Shown here: positions 11,066 to 21,826 of the stretch, piece by piece
Position numbering within the stretch: position 1 is the stretch's first letter
Layout: each line of letters begins with the position of its first letter
Source: Neovahlkampfia damariscottae
Taxonomy: Eukaryota > Heterolobosea > Selenaionea > Neovahlkampfiida > Neovahlkampfiidae
Direction: 5' to 3'
NCBI GenBank assembly: GCA_016618085.1
Contig: JABLTG010000042.1
Location: 52,749-116,748 of the forward strand
DNA length: 64,000 bases
Program-made: the position numbers and the translations under genes
The notes under the pieces: generated by a model
Databases searched by the model: none
Told to the model about the DNA's origin: nothing
The model's input: only the letters and a program-made list of their open reading frames with translations

Positions 11066-11272
11066 ATCTTCTATTTATTCATTTTTTTTTAAAAAAATAA
11101 AATAAAAAAAAATAACGGTCAAATTAAATTTTTAACATTGTAGAGAGAATAAATGATAATATCACTTTTAAAATTGAATGAATGAAAAAAAAAAGAGTAC
11201 ATCAACACAAACCAATCAAAACAATCCTAATAATTCATTGGTCAATTCTCTAAAAAACAACAACACTCAAGA

Positions 11273-11887
11273 ATGACGGCTCAGAAAGTTAAATGTGTTG
11301 TAGTAGGAGATGGAGCTGTCGGTAAAACTTGTCTTCTGTGGGTCTACCAAAACGATCAATTTCCAGAGGAATATGTGCCAACAGTTTTTACGAATACAGT
11401 AATTGCGAACATTCTTGTTGACGGAAATGTCACATCTTTAGGTAAGAAAAATTTCAAAGTAAAAAAAAAAGCTTTATGGGATACTGCTGGTCAAGAAGAA
11501 TATGATAGATTACGTCCTTTAAGTTATCCTCAAACAAACGTTTTTTTGGTTTGTTTTTCCGTTGTCAGCAAAACTTCTTATCAAAATATTCTGGATAAAT
11601 GGTTACCTGAAATAAGACACCATATGCCTTATGCTCCACTTGTTTTAGTTGGTACAAAAACTGATTTAAGAGAAGACCAAAAATTTTTAGAATCAAATAT
11701 AGAAGGCACAGTTACTTCTTCAGAAGGATTAGATTTGAAAAATAAGATAAAAGCCTTTGGTTATGTTGAATGTTCCGCAAAGATAAAATCTGGAGTAAAA
11801 GAAGTTTTCGAAGAAGCTATTAGAGCTGGTACCTCAGGTAAAAAACAATCAACAACAGGTGGAAAGAAACCGTGTTCTCTGTTGTAA
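11273..11887 (+). CDS. Rho/Rac family small GTPase
   Basis: Controls actin through effectors such as PAK. It contains P-loop GDGAVGKT, effector loop YVPTVF, switch [27 protein letters not shown] and a C-terminal CSLL CAAX box for prenylation. An unspliced reading adds ten residues between SL and LWDTAGQ. These come from a 30-nt intron (11442-11471, GTAAG...AAAG) that happens to stay open in frame. Removing it gives 194 aa and the expected [12 protein letters not shown] Trp follows CLL where most Rho proteins have Leu/Ile. ATTGGTC lies about 38 nt upstream. Confidence 0.93.
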   Translation: MTAQKVKCVVVGDGAVGKTCLLWVYQNDQFPEEYVPTVFTNTVIANILVDGNVTSLGKKNFKVKKKALWDTAGQEEYDRLRPLSYPQTNVFLVCFSVVSKTSYQNILDKWLPEIRHHMPYAPLVLVGTKTDLREDQKFLESNIEGTVTSSEGLDLKNKIKAFGYVECSAKIKSGVKEVFEEAIRAGTSGKKQSTTGGKKPCSLL

Positions 11888-11953
11888 ATTAAGAATTGAA
11901 AAAATTAAAAAAATTTAATTTTTTAAAAAAAAGAAAAAAAAAAAAATTAAAAT

Positions 11954-13235
11954 TTAAAACGTTTTTAAAATTTGAACTTTTTCTTCTTGTGATAAATCTT
12001 TTTCTTCAATTGATAAAAATTCATTGTATTTTTTATTTCTTTTTTTTAAAACTTCTAAAATGATTTCTTTATCTAAGTTTTTAAATTTTTCATCAAAGAT
12101 TAATTCATTTGAGAAATTAACAAATGAATCTATAAATGCCTGTTTTAAACTTTCTTTTTTTCCATTTATTATTAATTTTTTGTACGAATCAAAAATGTTA
12201 TCCATAGAAAGTGATTCGTTAATTGATTGATTACATAATTCATTTAATTTAAATAATTTTAATTTTTTTGATACTTCTGATAATTCAATAATTTGATTTA
12301 ATTCAATTTTATCAATACTAAAAAATATTAATTTTTTTCGTTTTATTTTTACTAATCACCATTGTAAATAAATTGTAAAACTAAATTAAAAATTTCTTCT
12401 GATATATCTTTAATTTCAATTTCATTCTTAAATAATTAATATTTAAATATTGAACAAACTTTTTGATTTTCAAACATTTCTTTAAATATTTCTGATTTCA
12501 TTGATAATAACATTTTATGACCAAATATAATTTTATCATTTATTTTAAATGAAACATCACTATAATCTTTTTGAAAAAGTAATTTTGAGAATATAGTATC
12601 TTCTTTTGGTTCTTTTTATTTAATATTTTCTTTCAATGTTTTTTACTTTTTCCAATTTTATTTAAATCAATATAACCATCTTTTCCTGAGATTGAAATTG
12701 TATTTATTTCAATATTAGAACCACCATTATTTTGATGTGAATCAATAAATAAAAAACTCAAATACTTTCCTTTTAATGTTTTACCTTTTTTTAAAAATAT
12801 TTCAAATCTTGCATCTTCAACTTTGGTTTCGAAAAACTATCATCAATAATGAAATGGTTTCTACTTACTATAAATGGTATATTAGGTGGATTTAAATGAA
12901 TTGTATTATTTGAATAATCTTTATATTTTAAAATATCTTCTGGACTTGGTTTAGTTTCAGTTACAAATACAATTCTATTTTTTTATTTTTATTTTTTGAA
13001 TTTACCCTGATTTTATAGGTGAATCTTCATAATCATAAGAATAAATTAAAAAGTTTGTCATTTCAAATCCATTACTATTCTCTGATTGATACTCACAAAT
13101 TAAAACAAAATTATTTCCATCAATAGATTCATGTTCATAGGAATCCTTGAAAACATTTTCAACTGGAGAATCCTTATTTGTACCAGTGTAAGATAAAACT
13201 TTAAATTTTTGTGATAAGTCTTTAACTTGGTCCAT
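11954..13235 (-). CDS. BTB/POZ domain protein
   Basis: Seven exons and six introns of about 31-38 nt, reconstructed on the minus strand. The start is at 13235 (MDQVKDLSQKFK). The N-terminal half has no named domain but includes a beta-rich segment (RFEIFLKKGKTLKGKYLSF) reminiscent of galactose-binding or DOC-like folds. The BTB domain follows: KDYSDVSFKI, then FGHKMLLSMKSEIFKEMF, and EIKDISEEIFNLVLQFIY. A helical BACK-like tail ends QEEKVQILKTF. BTB proteins are usually cullin-3 adaptors or dimerising scaffolds. It shares a 48-bp divergent intergenic region with the invertase gene. Confidence 0.75.
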
Positions 13236-13247
13236 TTTTAATTCTAA

Positions 13248-13252
13248 CCAAT
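13248..13252 (+). promoter_or_regulatory. CCAAT box in a 48-bp divergent promoter
   Basis: The start codons at 13235 (minus) and 13284 (plus) are only 48 bp apart, and one CCAAT lies between them, 12 nt from one ATG and 31 nt from the other. The same pentamer, in either orientation, precedes almost all genes here, which supports a promoter role. Confidence 0.5.
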
Positions 13253-13283
13253 AATATAGATTCTTCAAAAATTGTAAACACAA

Positions 13284-14950
13284 ATGAAGTTGATACTTTT
13301 TTTAAGTTTAATTTTAATATGTTATGCAAATCATAAACCAATATATCATATTACACCTGAAAAGAATTGGATGAACGACCCAAATGCACCAATATATTAT
13401 AGAAATAATTATCACTTCTTTTATCAACATAATCCAAATGAAACATTTTGGGGTAAAATATCATGGGGTCATGTGTAAATTTTATACATTTTTTTTTTTT
13501 ACTTTTTTCAAGTTATTCATCTGATTTAATACATTGGAAAAGATTACCAATTGCAATATCACCTACAGATCATTCTTATGATTCTTATGGAATTTGGAGT
13601 TATAAAAAATATATAACTAAAATATATATAGGTGGTATGGGTGTTATTGAAGAAGGAGAATTTATTGCATTTTATACTGGTGTTACTCAAATTAATGAAA
13701 CATTTCCATTTAAAGAAGTTCAATGTATTGCAAGTTCAAAAGATCCACTTTTATTAAAATTTAAAAAATATGAAACTAATCCTATTCTTTCAAATAAACC
13801 AATAGGAAATGAATTATCATTTAGAGATCCATTCATTTTTAAAGAAAATAAAAAATGGAAAATGTTACTTTCAAGTGGATATAATGATACAGGTGGGAAT
13901 GTTATTATTTATGAAAGTGATATTTTAAAATCAAATAATTGGAAATATAAAGGTAAACTTATTGATGACGAATATACAATAAAATATAAAAATATAACTG
14001 GTACTATTTGGGAGTGTCCAATTTTAATTTCTTTTGAAAATCATCATCAATCAGTTTTATTTTTAAGCGCAGATAAAACTGAACCTCATCAATCTCAATG
14101 GTATTCATTAGGTATTTTAAAAAATAAAAAGTTCATACCAGAAAGAATGAGATTAATGGATTCAGGTTATTTATATGCTGTTAATTCATTTAAACATTCA
14201 AATGGAAATGATTTATTAATTGGATGGATAAAAGAATCAAGATCAAGAGATGATCAAATTAAAGATGGTTGGTCAGGTTCATTAAGTTTACCATCTAATT
14301 TTAAAATATCAAATGATGGTTATTTAGAATTTGAACCTATAAAAGAAATAGAGTCTTTAAGAAAATCTTTAGTTTCTTCATTCAGAAATTCAAAATTATT
14401 GGAAAAAACATTAATTTTAGAAAAAGGAAATTTTATTGAAATTTATTCAACATTTTTACTAAAAGATCAAATTTCAAATAAATTTGGATTTTATATAAAA
14501 AGTTCAAATGATTTTAAAGAGAATACAAAAATATATTTCGACAAAGCAAAATATCAAATTATTATTGAAAGAGAAGATTCTTCATTATCTTCTTCTGTTG
14601 AAAAATATAATCATATTGTTGATGTACCAAGATTAGTTGGAATAAATCAACCATTAGAAATTAGAATATTTATTGATGCTTCAGTAATTGAAGTTTTTGT
14701 AAATAAAAAAGTTCGAATCGCGACTAGAGTTTATCCATTATTATCAAATAGTATATCAGTATATTCATATTCGGACAGAGAAAGTATAAATGTTAATTCT
14801 TTATTTATTTGGGAAATGAACTCAATTTGGAATGATACAATTGACGAAGAACAATCAATTTTAGTATTGATAATTTCAAATTTGATTTCTTCAGTATTTT
14901 TATTCTCTTTCATTTTACTTATTTATTTAATATCAAAAATTAAAAAATAA
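13284..14950 (+). CDS. GH32 beta-fructofuranosidase (invertase/fructanase), membrane-anchored
   Basis: Hydrolyses sucrose or fructans. A signal peptide ([15 protein letters not shown]) is followed by the GH32 nucleophile motif WMNDPNAP, then FRDPF (transition-state stabiliser Asp) and WECPIL (acid/base Glu). A C-terminal beta-sandwich has [16 protein letters not shown]. One 36-nt class intron interrupts the [11 protein letters not shown] join (about 13477-13511). A second 33-nt in-frame intron (13599-13631) must be removed to restore GIWSGMGV, the family's GIWSG motif. The extreme C-terminus is a hydrophobic helix ([17 protein letters not shown]) plus KIKK, so the enzyme is probably a cell-surface or endolysosomal type I membrane protein rather than freely secreted. 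Confidence 0.88.
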
Positions 14951-14996
14951 TAATATTATTTTTATTTTTCCAATTTAATTTTATCCAATCACAGAC

Positions 14997-16057
14997 ATGT
15001 GTTCAACAAACAAAGAAATATTCGACACAGAGGAAGAAAAAGAAATTCAAGCTTTGAGACAATTAAAAAAATGGTCAGATCTTTTTAGATTTGTTGAAAA
15101 TAAAACAAGTTTATTGTGTAAAGTATACAAGGCAGAGAGTTTACTAAAAATGAATTTTCAACAAGAAGGAGAAAAAATTTTAAAATCATTAATAAAAAAA
15201 GATATAAACAAAACCAACAACTCAAAAGAAATATTTTTGATTGCAAAATGTTATGACCTTCTTGAAGATCCAAAACAAATAATTTGGTACGAAAAAGCTA
15301 GTCAATTAGGTATGGTCACTACTTTTAAAATTCAAAAGGTGAATATGTTGCTCAACATAATTTAGCAATATGCTATGAAAATGGTTGTTTCGTTCCACAA
15401 AATTATGATTTAGCATTTAAATGGTACGAAAGAGCAGCAAATCGAGGACATGCAAAATCAATAAATAATTTAGCATTATGTTATGAAAGAGGATTAGGTA
15501 CAGAACAGAGTTTCACCAAAGCCTTTTCCTATTATTTAAAATCAGCTGAATTGGGTAATTTGATTGCTCAAGAAAATGTAGCAATTTGTTATGAAAATGG
15601 TGATGGAACAACACAAAATCTTGAAAAAGCATTTTATTGGTATTTACAATCAGCGAAGGGAGGTAGTTCCCAAGGAATGTTTTTTCTGGGTATGGCTTAT
15701 TCATTTGGTAGTGGAGTCAAAAAAAATGAAAAAGAAGCATTCTATTGGTATAAAAAATCAAGTGAAAATCATTCAATTGGAGGTACATGTGAATTAGGAA
15801 ATTGTTATGAATTTGGTATTGGAACTGAAATTAATTTAGACAAAGCATATGAATGTTATTCTTTGATATCAAACGAAAAAGTTGAGGATTTATTTACAAA
15901 ATCATCAATTGAAAAAGCAAAAGAGAGATATGAATATTTTAGAAAAAATTCAATTACATTTCTATCTCATATTGAATCAAGAGGGATGTATTTAAAATTA
16001 ATTCCTACACAAAATTCATGTTTGAATGATGTTTTAATTTTTTGTTCAAATGAATAA
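14997..16057 (+). CDS. Sel1-like repeat protein
   Basis: Two exons (intron about 15310-15338). The N-terminal 100 residues are helical. From about residue 110 there are roughly five Sel1 repeats of 36 aa with the pattern A-x-x-x-L-A-x-C-Y-E-x-G-x-G-x-x-x-x-x-x-x-x-A-F-x-W-Y-x-x-A-A. Examples are NLALCYERGLGT, NVAICYENGDGT and GMAYSFGSGV. Sel1 solenoids scaffold protein complexes, for example in ERAD. A second Sel1 protein lies at 20069-21551, but the two are not adjacent or closely alike. Confidence 0.82.
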
Positions 16058-16181
16058 ATTTGAATACAAATTGTATTGAAAGTTAAAATATTTGGAAAAA
16101 CAAAAGAAATGATTAAAATCAAGTGATTACAATAAATTTGTTCGCTGCCTTAAATCAATTTCATTGGTCAAATACCCAAAC

Positions 16182-16862
16182 ATGAACAGATTAATTGTCT
16201 CCGTTGTACTAGGAACTAGTGGATATGCTGCATATTCCTTTCATTCAGAAAAGAAATTAGATGAAAATATTGGAGTAAAATCCAGTTCTAAAATATTTTT
16301 ACTATTGGGACCATCCGGTGTCGGAAAAGACACTTTAAAATATGGTGCAAGGGATAAATTACAAAAGAATAAAGATGAAAGTGTAGTATTCTGTCAAAGA
16401 GTAATTACAAGACCATTAAAAGAAGGTGATGCGGAAATACATGAAGTAATGGAAAAAGAAGAATTTTTGAAAGAAAAAGAAAAAGGAACATTTGGAATTG
16501 ATTGGGAAGCATATAATTTCTTTTATGGAATTAGAAATGATTTAATTTTAAATCCATTAAAAAATGGAAAGAATGTATTATTAAATATTTCAAGAAATAA
16601 AATTGAAGAAGCACAAAATAAATATGAATCTAAAGGATTTAATGTTGTAGTTTTAGAAATATCAGCTGACCCAGAAATTATAAAAAATAGATTAAAAAAA
16701 AGAGGAAGAGAAACAGAAGAACAAATAAATCAAAGAATACAAAGACATTTAGAACAAAGAAAAAAAGTGATAGAAGTATCAAATAAAATAGTAACAATAG
16801 AAAATAATGGTACTATTGAAGAAGGAATTGAAAAATTTATTAATGTTTTAAAGAGTAATTAA
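16182..16862 (+). CDS. PhnN-like ribose 1,5-bisphosphate phosphokinase / guanylate-kinase fold
   Basis: A 226-aa protein with an N-terminal hydrophobic segment (LIVSVVLGTSGYAAYSF). It then follows bacterial PhnN closely: LLGPSGVGKDTL (P-loop), QRVITRP, IHEVMEKEEF, GIDWEAYNFFYGI, and KRGRETEEQINQRIQRH. PhnN makes PRPP from ribose 1,5-bisphosphate at the end of phosphonate breakdown. No other phosphonate gene is in the window, so the substrate here is uncertain. Relationship to PhnN rather than true guanylate kinase is supported by the GPSGxGKD and ITRP motifs. Its stop overlaps by 4 bp the stop of the converging gene. ATTGGTCA lies about 20 nt upstream. Confidence 0.78.
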   Translation: MNRLIVSVVLGTSGYAAYSFHSEKKLDENIGVKSSSKIFLLLGPSGVGKDTLKYGARDKLQKNKDESVVFCQRVITRPLKEGDAEIHEVMEKEEFLKEKEKGTFGIDWEAYNFFYGIRNDLILNPLKNGKNVLLNISRNKIEEAQNKYESKGFNVVVLEISADPEIIKNRLKKRGRETEEQINQRIQRHLEQRKKVIEVSNKIVTIENNGTIEEGIEKFINVLKSN

Positions 16863-17563
16863 GGATTTATTCTTTTATTTTTTAAATCTTGTTTAAAACT
16901 ATTATTTGATTTATATTTGTCATCTAATTCATTCATATCTTTTTCATTATTTTCTAATTCTTTTTCTATTCTATTTTTTTTTTTTTTTTTTAATTCAACC
17001 ATTGATCTTTTTTTTTGATTTTTTTTCATTGTCAATAATAATAGTTCAGAATAGGATTCATTCTTTAAACCATTAACAAATATAACTTTTAAATATTTTA
17101 ATATTTTAATTCTTAAATCATTCTTCTTCCAATCAATTCTCAAATTATTTTTAAATTCTTCTTTAAAATGTTGTTCAAATAACTTTTTATTTTCTTCAAA
17201 ATGTAAATCAAATAAAACTAGAATATCAAAATATATTTCTTTTAAAATTAATTTGGTGATCTTTTCATGTTTTAAATGACTTTCAATAATAATATCAAAA
17301 AAGAAATCTAAAACTGAATTAATTTGAAGATTAATAATTTTGAAATGTTCAATGTTATTTGGAATAGGTAAAATCATCTTTGAGGAAAAGGGATGACTTT
17401 TTTGATAAGTTTCTTTCAATTTTGATATAAATTTACTTCTAATTTCAATTGAACTATCATTTAAAGGTGACTCTAAAAGAAACTTTAAAACTTTATGAAT
17501 AGAAATGATTATATCATCATTTTGTTTGAATAATTCATTTTCAGTTTTCATTTTATAGTTCAT
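16859..17563 (-). CDS. Hypothetical helical protein
   Basis: A 234-aa single-exon protein with no family I recognise. It is all-helical by composition. A central Leu/Ile-rich core around residues 75-165 includes NSVLDFFFDIII and FDILVLFDLHFEEN, and the C-terminal 60 residues are strongly basic and acidic (KKKKKNRIEKELENNEKD). No signal peptide or membrane segment is clear. It ends convergently with the PhnN-like gene, overlapping it by 4 bp. It shares an 88-bp divergent region with the dephospho-CoA kinase gene. Confidence 0.55.
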   Translation of the reverse strand: MNYKMKTENELFKQNDDIIISIHKVLKFLLESPLNDSSIEIRSKFISKLKETYQKSHPFSSKMILPIPNNIEHFKIINLQINSVLDFFFDIIIESHLKHEKITKLILKEIYFDILVLFDLHFEENKKLFEQHFKEEFKNNLRIDWKKNDLRIKILKYLKVIFVNGLKNESYSELLLLTMKKNQKKRSMVELKKKKKNRIEKELENNEKDMNELDDKYKSNNSFKQDLKNKRINP

Positions 17564-17651
17564 TTTTTTTTGATCTTTATTTTTCGTTTTGTTCGTTACA
17601 TCTCTTTAACCAACATTTAACGAATTTTCTAATATTCCGAACCAATCAACG

Positions 17652-18332
17652 ATGACTATTTTTGTTGGATTAACAGGAGGTATATCATGTGGTAAATCAA
17701 CAGTATCATCAATACTAGAGAAAAATGGATGTATAATTATTGATTTTGATAAAATAGCAAAACAAGCGTTGGAAGTTGGAGAGACTCCATATGAATCTAC
17801 TGTAAATTATTTTCAAAATGAATACAAGGATGTAAACGGAAACTCGGTCAATATTTTAAAAGAAGACTGTAAAAATATTGACAGAACAATTTTGGGTTCC
17901 ATTGTATTTTCTGATAAAGCAGCAAGAAAAAAACTTCAAAGTTTTACTGATCAATGGTGTTTTTGGAAAATATCCAAGGAAATATATTCACACTATTCTT
18001 TGTTTTCAAATGATAAAATTGTAATACTAGACGCGCCTCTCTTATATGAAACAAAAGTATTTTCATATATTACTTCTTGTAATATTGTTGTTGTATTGAA
18101 TTATGAAACACAATTAAAAAGGTTAATGGAAAGGAATGAACTATCAAAAGAAGAAGCAGAGAATAGAATAAAGTCTCAAATGTCTACAAAAGAAAAAATT
18201 GAAAAATCACAATTTGTAATTGAAAATGAAGGAGATTTAGAAAATTTAGAAAAGAAAACCTTATACATTTTAGGATGCATTAAATCTGGAGTTTTCAAGG
18301 AAGAATATATCCCAGATAAAATCAAATTTTAA
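17652..18332 (+). CDS. coaE: Dephospho-CoA kinase
   Basis: Last step of CoA synthesis, phosphorylating the 3' hydroxyl of dephospho-CoA. The 226-aa protein starts with the P-loop GLTGGISCGKST. Next come IIDFDKIAKQAL (the CoaE D-x-D-x-I/L-A region), an RTILGSIVFSD segment typical of CoaE, LDAPLLYET (lid/acceptor site) and NRIKSQMS (R-x-x-x-Q). Length matches single-domain CoaE, not the bifunctional animal CoA synthase. It is uninterrupted by introns. CCAATCA at 17643-17649 is only a few bases from the ATG, implying a very short leader. Confidence 0.93.
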   Translation: MTIFVGLTGGISCGKSTVSSILEKNGCIIIDFDKIAKQALEVGETPYESTVNYFQNEYKDVNGNSVNILKEDCKNIDRTILGSIVFSDKAARKKLQSFTDQWCFWKISKEIYSHYSLFSNDKIVILDAPLLYETKVFSYITSCNIVVVLNYETQLKRLMERNELSKEEAENRIKSQMSTKEKIEKSQFVIENEGDLENLEKKTLYILGCIKSGVFKEEYIPDKIKF

Positions 18333-18465
18333 TGAAAATAAATATTTGGTTACATCACTTTGGAAATGATCAAATCGTTTTAATTTCTAAATAAAAATGT
18401 TTCTTATTTTTTTATTATTGGTGCGGAGTTTAGTTCGGATTTTATTGTCCAATCCGAATCCACTA

Positions 18466-20008
18466 ATGGGAAAAGAAGAAGTTTTATCACAAGTACAAAA
18501 ACAAGTCGCTGAAAAAGCAAAAGAATATTTTAAAGCTTGTGACAGTGATGGAAATGGTTTTATTTCTAAAGAAGAATGGGTATCTGCAGAACAAACACTT
18601 GCAAGAGCAACAATGGGAGTAAATCTTGAAAAAGAAGTTGCTTTAGAAGAGTTTAGTGACTTTGATTTAAATAATGATGGTAAAATTTCAGAAGAAGAAT
18701 TTGTAGCTGTAAGTTTAAAAAGTTTAGAAGCACTTGCTCAAGAACTTCAAGATAGTGAAGTTGATGAATTAAATCTATTTGCTCAACTTTTTGCTGAAGA
18801 AATGGATGAAACAATTTCATTATTAAAAAACCCAGAAATGGTCAGTGAATGGTTTCAAAAAGTTAAAAAAACACTTATTGAAAAAACTGAAGAATATTTT
18901 AATGCATGTGATTTAGATGGAAATGGTTTTATTGAAAAAGATGAATTTGAAAAAACACAAAATATATTAGCTCAAGCAACAACTGGAATGAATCTTGATA
19001 AAGATGAATTAATGGGTGAATTTGAAGAATTTGATACAAATAATGATGGAAAGATTTCAAAAGAAGAATTTGTAACTGTTACAATGAAAGCTTTAAAACC
19101 TGTTGAAGATGAAATAAAAAATGCAACTGTATTTGAACTTCAACTTTTTCAACAAGTATTTATTGATCAAATGGATGAAACAATCAAGTTTGTTTTTTTT
19201 TTTTTTTTATTAAAATAATAAAAATAGATTATTAAAATATCCAGAATTTAGAGAAAAATGGTTTCAAAAAGTTAAAAAAACACTTCTTCAAAAAACAAAA
19301 GAATATTTTAAAGCATGTGATTTAGATGGAAATGGTTTTATTGAAAAAGATGAATTTATTAAATGTCAAGAAATATTAAATACTGCTACATCTGGATTTA
19401 CAGGTGAAAAATCAAAAATTGATAAAGATTCAATTCTTTCTGAATTTAAAAATTTTGATATTAATAATGATGGTAAAATTTCAGAAGAAGAATTTGTTAC
19501 AATTACAATGAAATCATTAAAACCTATTGAAGATGAAATTAAAGATGCTGATGTATTTGAACTTCAATTATTTGAACAACTTTTTAAAGAAGAAATGGAT
19601 CAAACTATTTATATTTTAAAGAATCCATTATCTGGATTAACTAAAGTTGAATTATTTTCAAAAATTATGAAAACATTTGAATCAAAAACAAAAGAATATT
19701 TTAAAGCATGTGATTTAGATGGAAATGGTTTTATTGAAAAAGAAGAATGGGAAAAATGTCAAGACGTTTTATCAAAAGCGACTTCAGATTTGAAAGTCAG
19801 TAAAGATGATCTTTTATCAGAATTTAAAAAAATGGATTTGAATAATGACGGAAAAGTATCAGAAGAAGAATTTGTAAAAGTTACATTGGAATCTTTAAAA
19901 CCAATTGAAATTGAAATTGAACAATTTGATATTATTCAACTTGAAGCATTTGAAAAAATATTTGCTCAAGGTATGGATGAAACAATTACTCTTTTAAAGA
20001 AAAAATAA
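18466..20008 (+). CDS. Multi-EF-hand calcium-binding protein (four modules, eight EF-hands)
   Basis: Two exons joined across a T-rich intron at 19198-19227. The protein (about 504 aa) is four tandem modules of roughly 125 aa. Each has one EF-hand like CDxDGNGFIxKxE, a second like DxNNDGKISEEEFV, and then a helical spacer ending EEMDETIxLLKNP. The loops have Asp at 1, 3 and 5 and Glu at 12, so most should bind calcium. The true start is taken as the ATG at 18466, since CCAAT sits at 18450-18454; an upstream ATG at 18397 would place the promoter inside the coding region. The modules look duplicated within the gene. Confidence 0.85.
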
Positions 20009-20068
20009 ATGTTCATTTTTTATTCCACCAATAAGATTTCAACGTACTGGGCCAACCTTAAGAAAAGA

Positions 20069-21551
20069 ATGTTGAACAATTTTAAAAGAAATTATTCATT
20101 ATATTTACAACAAGGATTAAAATATCATGAAAAACAAAATTATAAAGAAGCAATAAATTCATTCATCAAATCAAAAGAACCAACTGCATTCAAATTTATT
20201 GGTGAAATTTATTTGAATGAATTAAATAATCCAAAAGAATCATTTAAATATTTTAAAATTGCAACAGAAATGGGTGACATTGATTCATTAGCAATTGTTG
20301 GTCATTTTTATGAAGAAGGAATTATACCAGGTTTAAAAAAGAATTTATTAAAGTCAATTCAATATTATAAAAATGGTGTTGAGAAAAATAATACAAAATC
20401 AATGATTTATTTAGGAATAATGTATGAAATTGGAAATAAAATAATTCAAAAAAATGAAAATTTATCAAAAAAATATTATTTAAATGCATCAAAATTAGGT
20501 GATAGAAATGGATTTTATCATTTAGGTTTATTTTATTTAAAGAAAAAAGATTATAAAAAAGCTATAAATTATTTTGAAAAAGGATTAAAAAATGAGTCAA
20601 AAGATGTTGATAATGTTGATAATGTTGATGTTGATGATATTTCTGGTGAATGTTTATATAATTTAGGTTTAATTTATAAAAATGGAATTGGAGTTGAAAA
20701 AGATGTAATCAAAGCATTTAATTATTTTCAAAAATCATCAAGTCATGGAAATTCAAAATCAATGATTTTACTTGGTCAACTATTTAAAAATGGTTCTTCA
20801 TTTATTGAAAAGAATTTTAAAAAATCAATGAATTATTTTGAAAAATCAATTGAATTTAAGAATTGGGAAGGTTATTTTGAAATTGGAAATTTATATTTTG
20901 ATGGAATATTGTGTGATCAAAATATTGAATTAGCATTGATATATTTTAAAAAAGGAGAAGAAAAAAATGAATCAAATTGTTTAAATTCTATTGGTTATTT
21001 CTATGAAAATGGAATTATATTTGAAAAGTCAATAGATAAAGCAATAGAATACTATGAAAGATCATCAATATTAAAAAATGCATTTTCGTTTTTTAATTTA
21101 GGTTTAATCTATATGGATGAATATGAAAATAAATTAGATTTAAAAAAATCATATGATTACTTTTTAAAATCTGCAGATTTAGGTATTATTTATTTTTGAT
21201 ATCTCAAAATATTAGGTTATGCAAAAGCAATGACATTTATTGGTGAATTTTATCGATTTGGAAAAGTAGTTGAACAGAGTTTTGAAATTGCATCTTCTTG
21301 TTATCAAAGAGCAATTGATAGTATTTTAAAGATTGTTTTAATTTCTCTACAGTTGGTGATGATCCTTCTGCAATGATAAATTTAGGATTATTATATTTGA
21401 ATGGAAATGGAGTGAATCAAAAGTAAAATTGAAATACTCTAACTTTATAAGTGTTGAAACTGCAAAAGAGTTATTTAATTCTGCTTTTGAAAATGGGTTT
21501 TTTGAGAACGAAAAAGATTATAAAAATTTTTTAAAAGATTGTGAATTATAA
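20069..21551 (+). CDS. Sel1-like repeat protein
   Basis: Four exons with short introns near 21184-21214, 21322-21353 and 21424-21452. The spliced protein is about 460 aa and almost entirely Sel1/TPR-like repeats: LGIMYEIGN, NLGLIYKNGIGVE, EIGNLYFDGIL, NSIGYFYENG and NLGLLYLNGNGV. The ATG at 20069 is preferred over 20009 because a CCAAT at 20028-20032 would otherwise be coding. A DVDNVDNVDVDD run marks an insertion between repeats. The last codons overlap by 6 bp with the end of the gene at 21546 on the other strand. Confidence 0.78.
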
Positions 21552-21770
21552 AAGAAATAATTTAATGATTAAAAGTAAAATTATTGTTACAGATACAATT
21601 AAAGCTAAAAATTTCAATTCATTTATATTATTATTTAATAAACTCATATGAGCATTTGTTATTTGTATATTTTGATTCATTATTGTTAATTGTGTTCTTA
21701 ATGTTTCTGCATATTGTATAAAATCTAATTTCTTTGTTTGTACTTTTACGGACTCATGAAAATTCTTCAT
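21546..21770 (-). CDS. Small tail-anchored membrane protein
   Basis: About 74 aa. A polar, coil-like N-terminus (MKNFHESVKVQTKKL, then QNIQITNAHMSLLNNNIN) is followed by a C-terminal hydrophobic helix (FLALIVSVTIILLLIIKLFLL) with no lumenal tail, the arrangement of a tail-anchored protein. It could be a divergent SNARE-like or organelle adaptor protein, but I see no zero-layer residue to prove this. The ATG at 21770 is chosen over an upstream ATG because a CCAATC box lies at 21781-21786. The 3' end overlaps the convergent Sel1 gene by 6 bp. Confidence 0.55.
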   Translation of the reverse strand: MKNFHESVKVQTKKLDFIQYAETLRTQLTIMNQNIQITNAHMSLLNNNINELKFLALIVSVTIILLLIIKLFLL

Positions 21771-21826
21771 TGAAGAATATGATTGGTTTTTAAAAAAAAA
21801 AAATAAAAAACTGATCAATATATTTA

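Noticed and set aside
16980-17010. 28-nt intron in the poly-Lys part of the gene at 16859
   Set aside because: Its removal would shift the frame; the open reading runs through without it.
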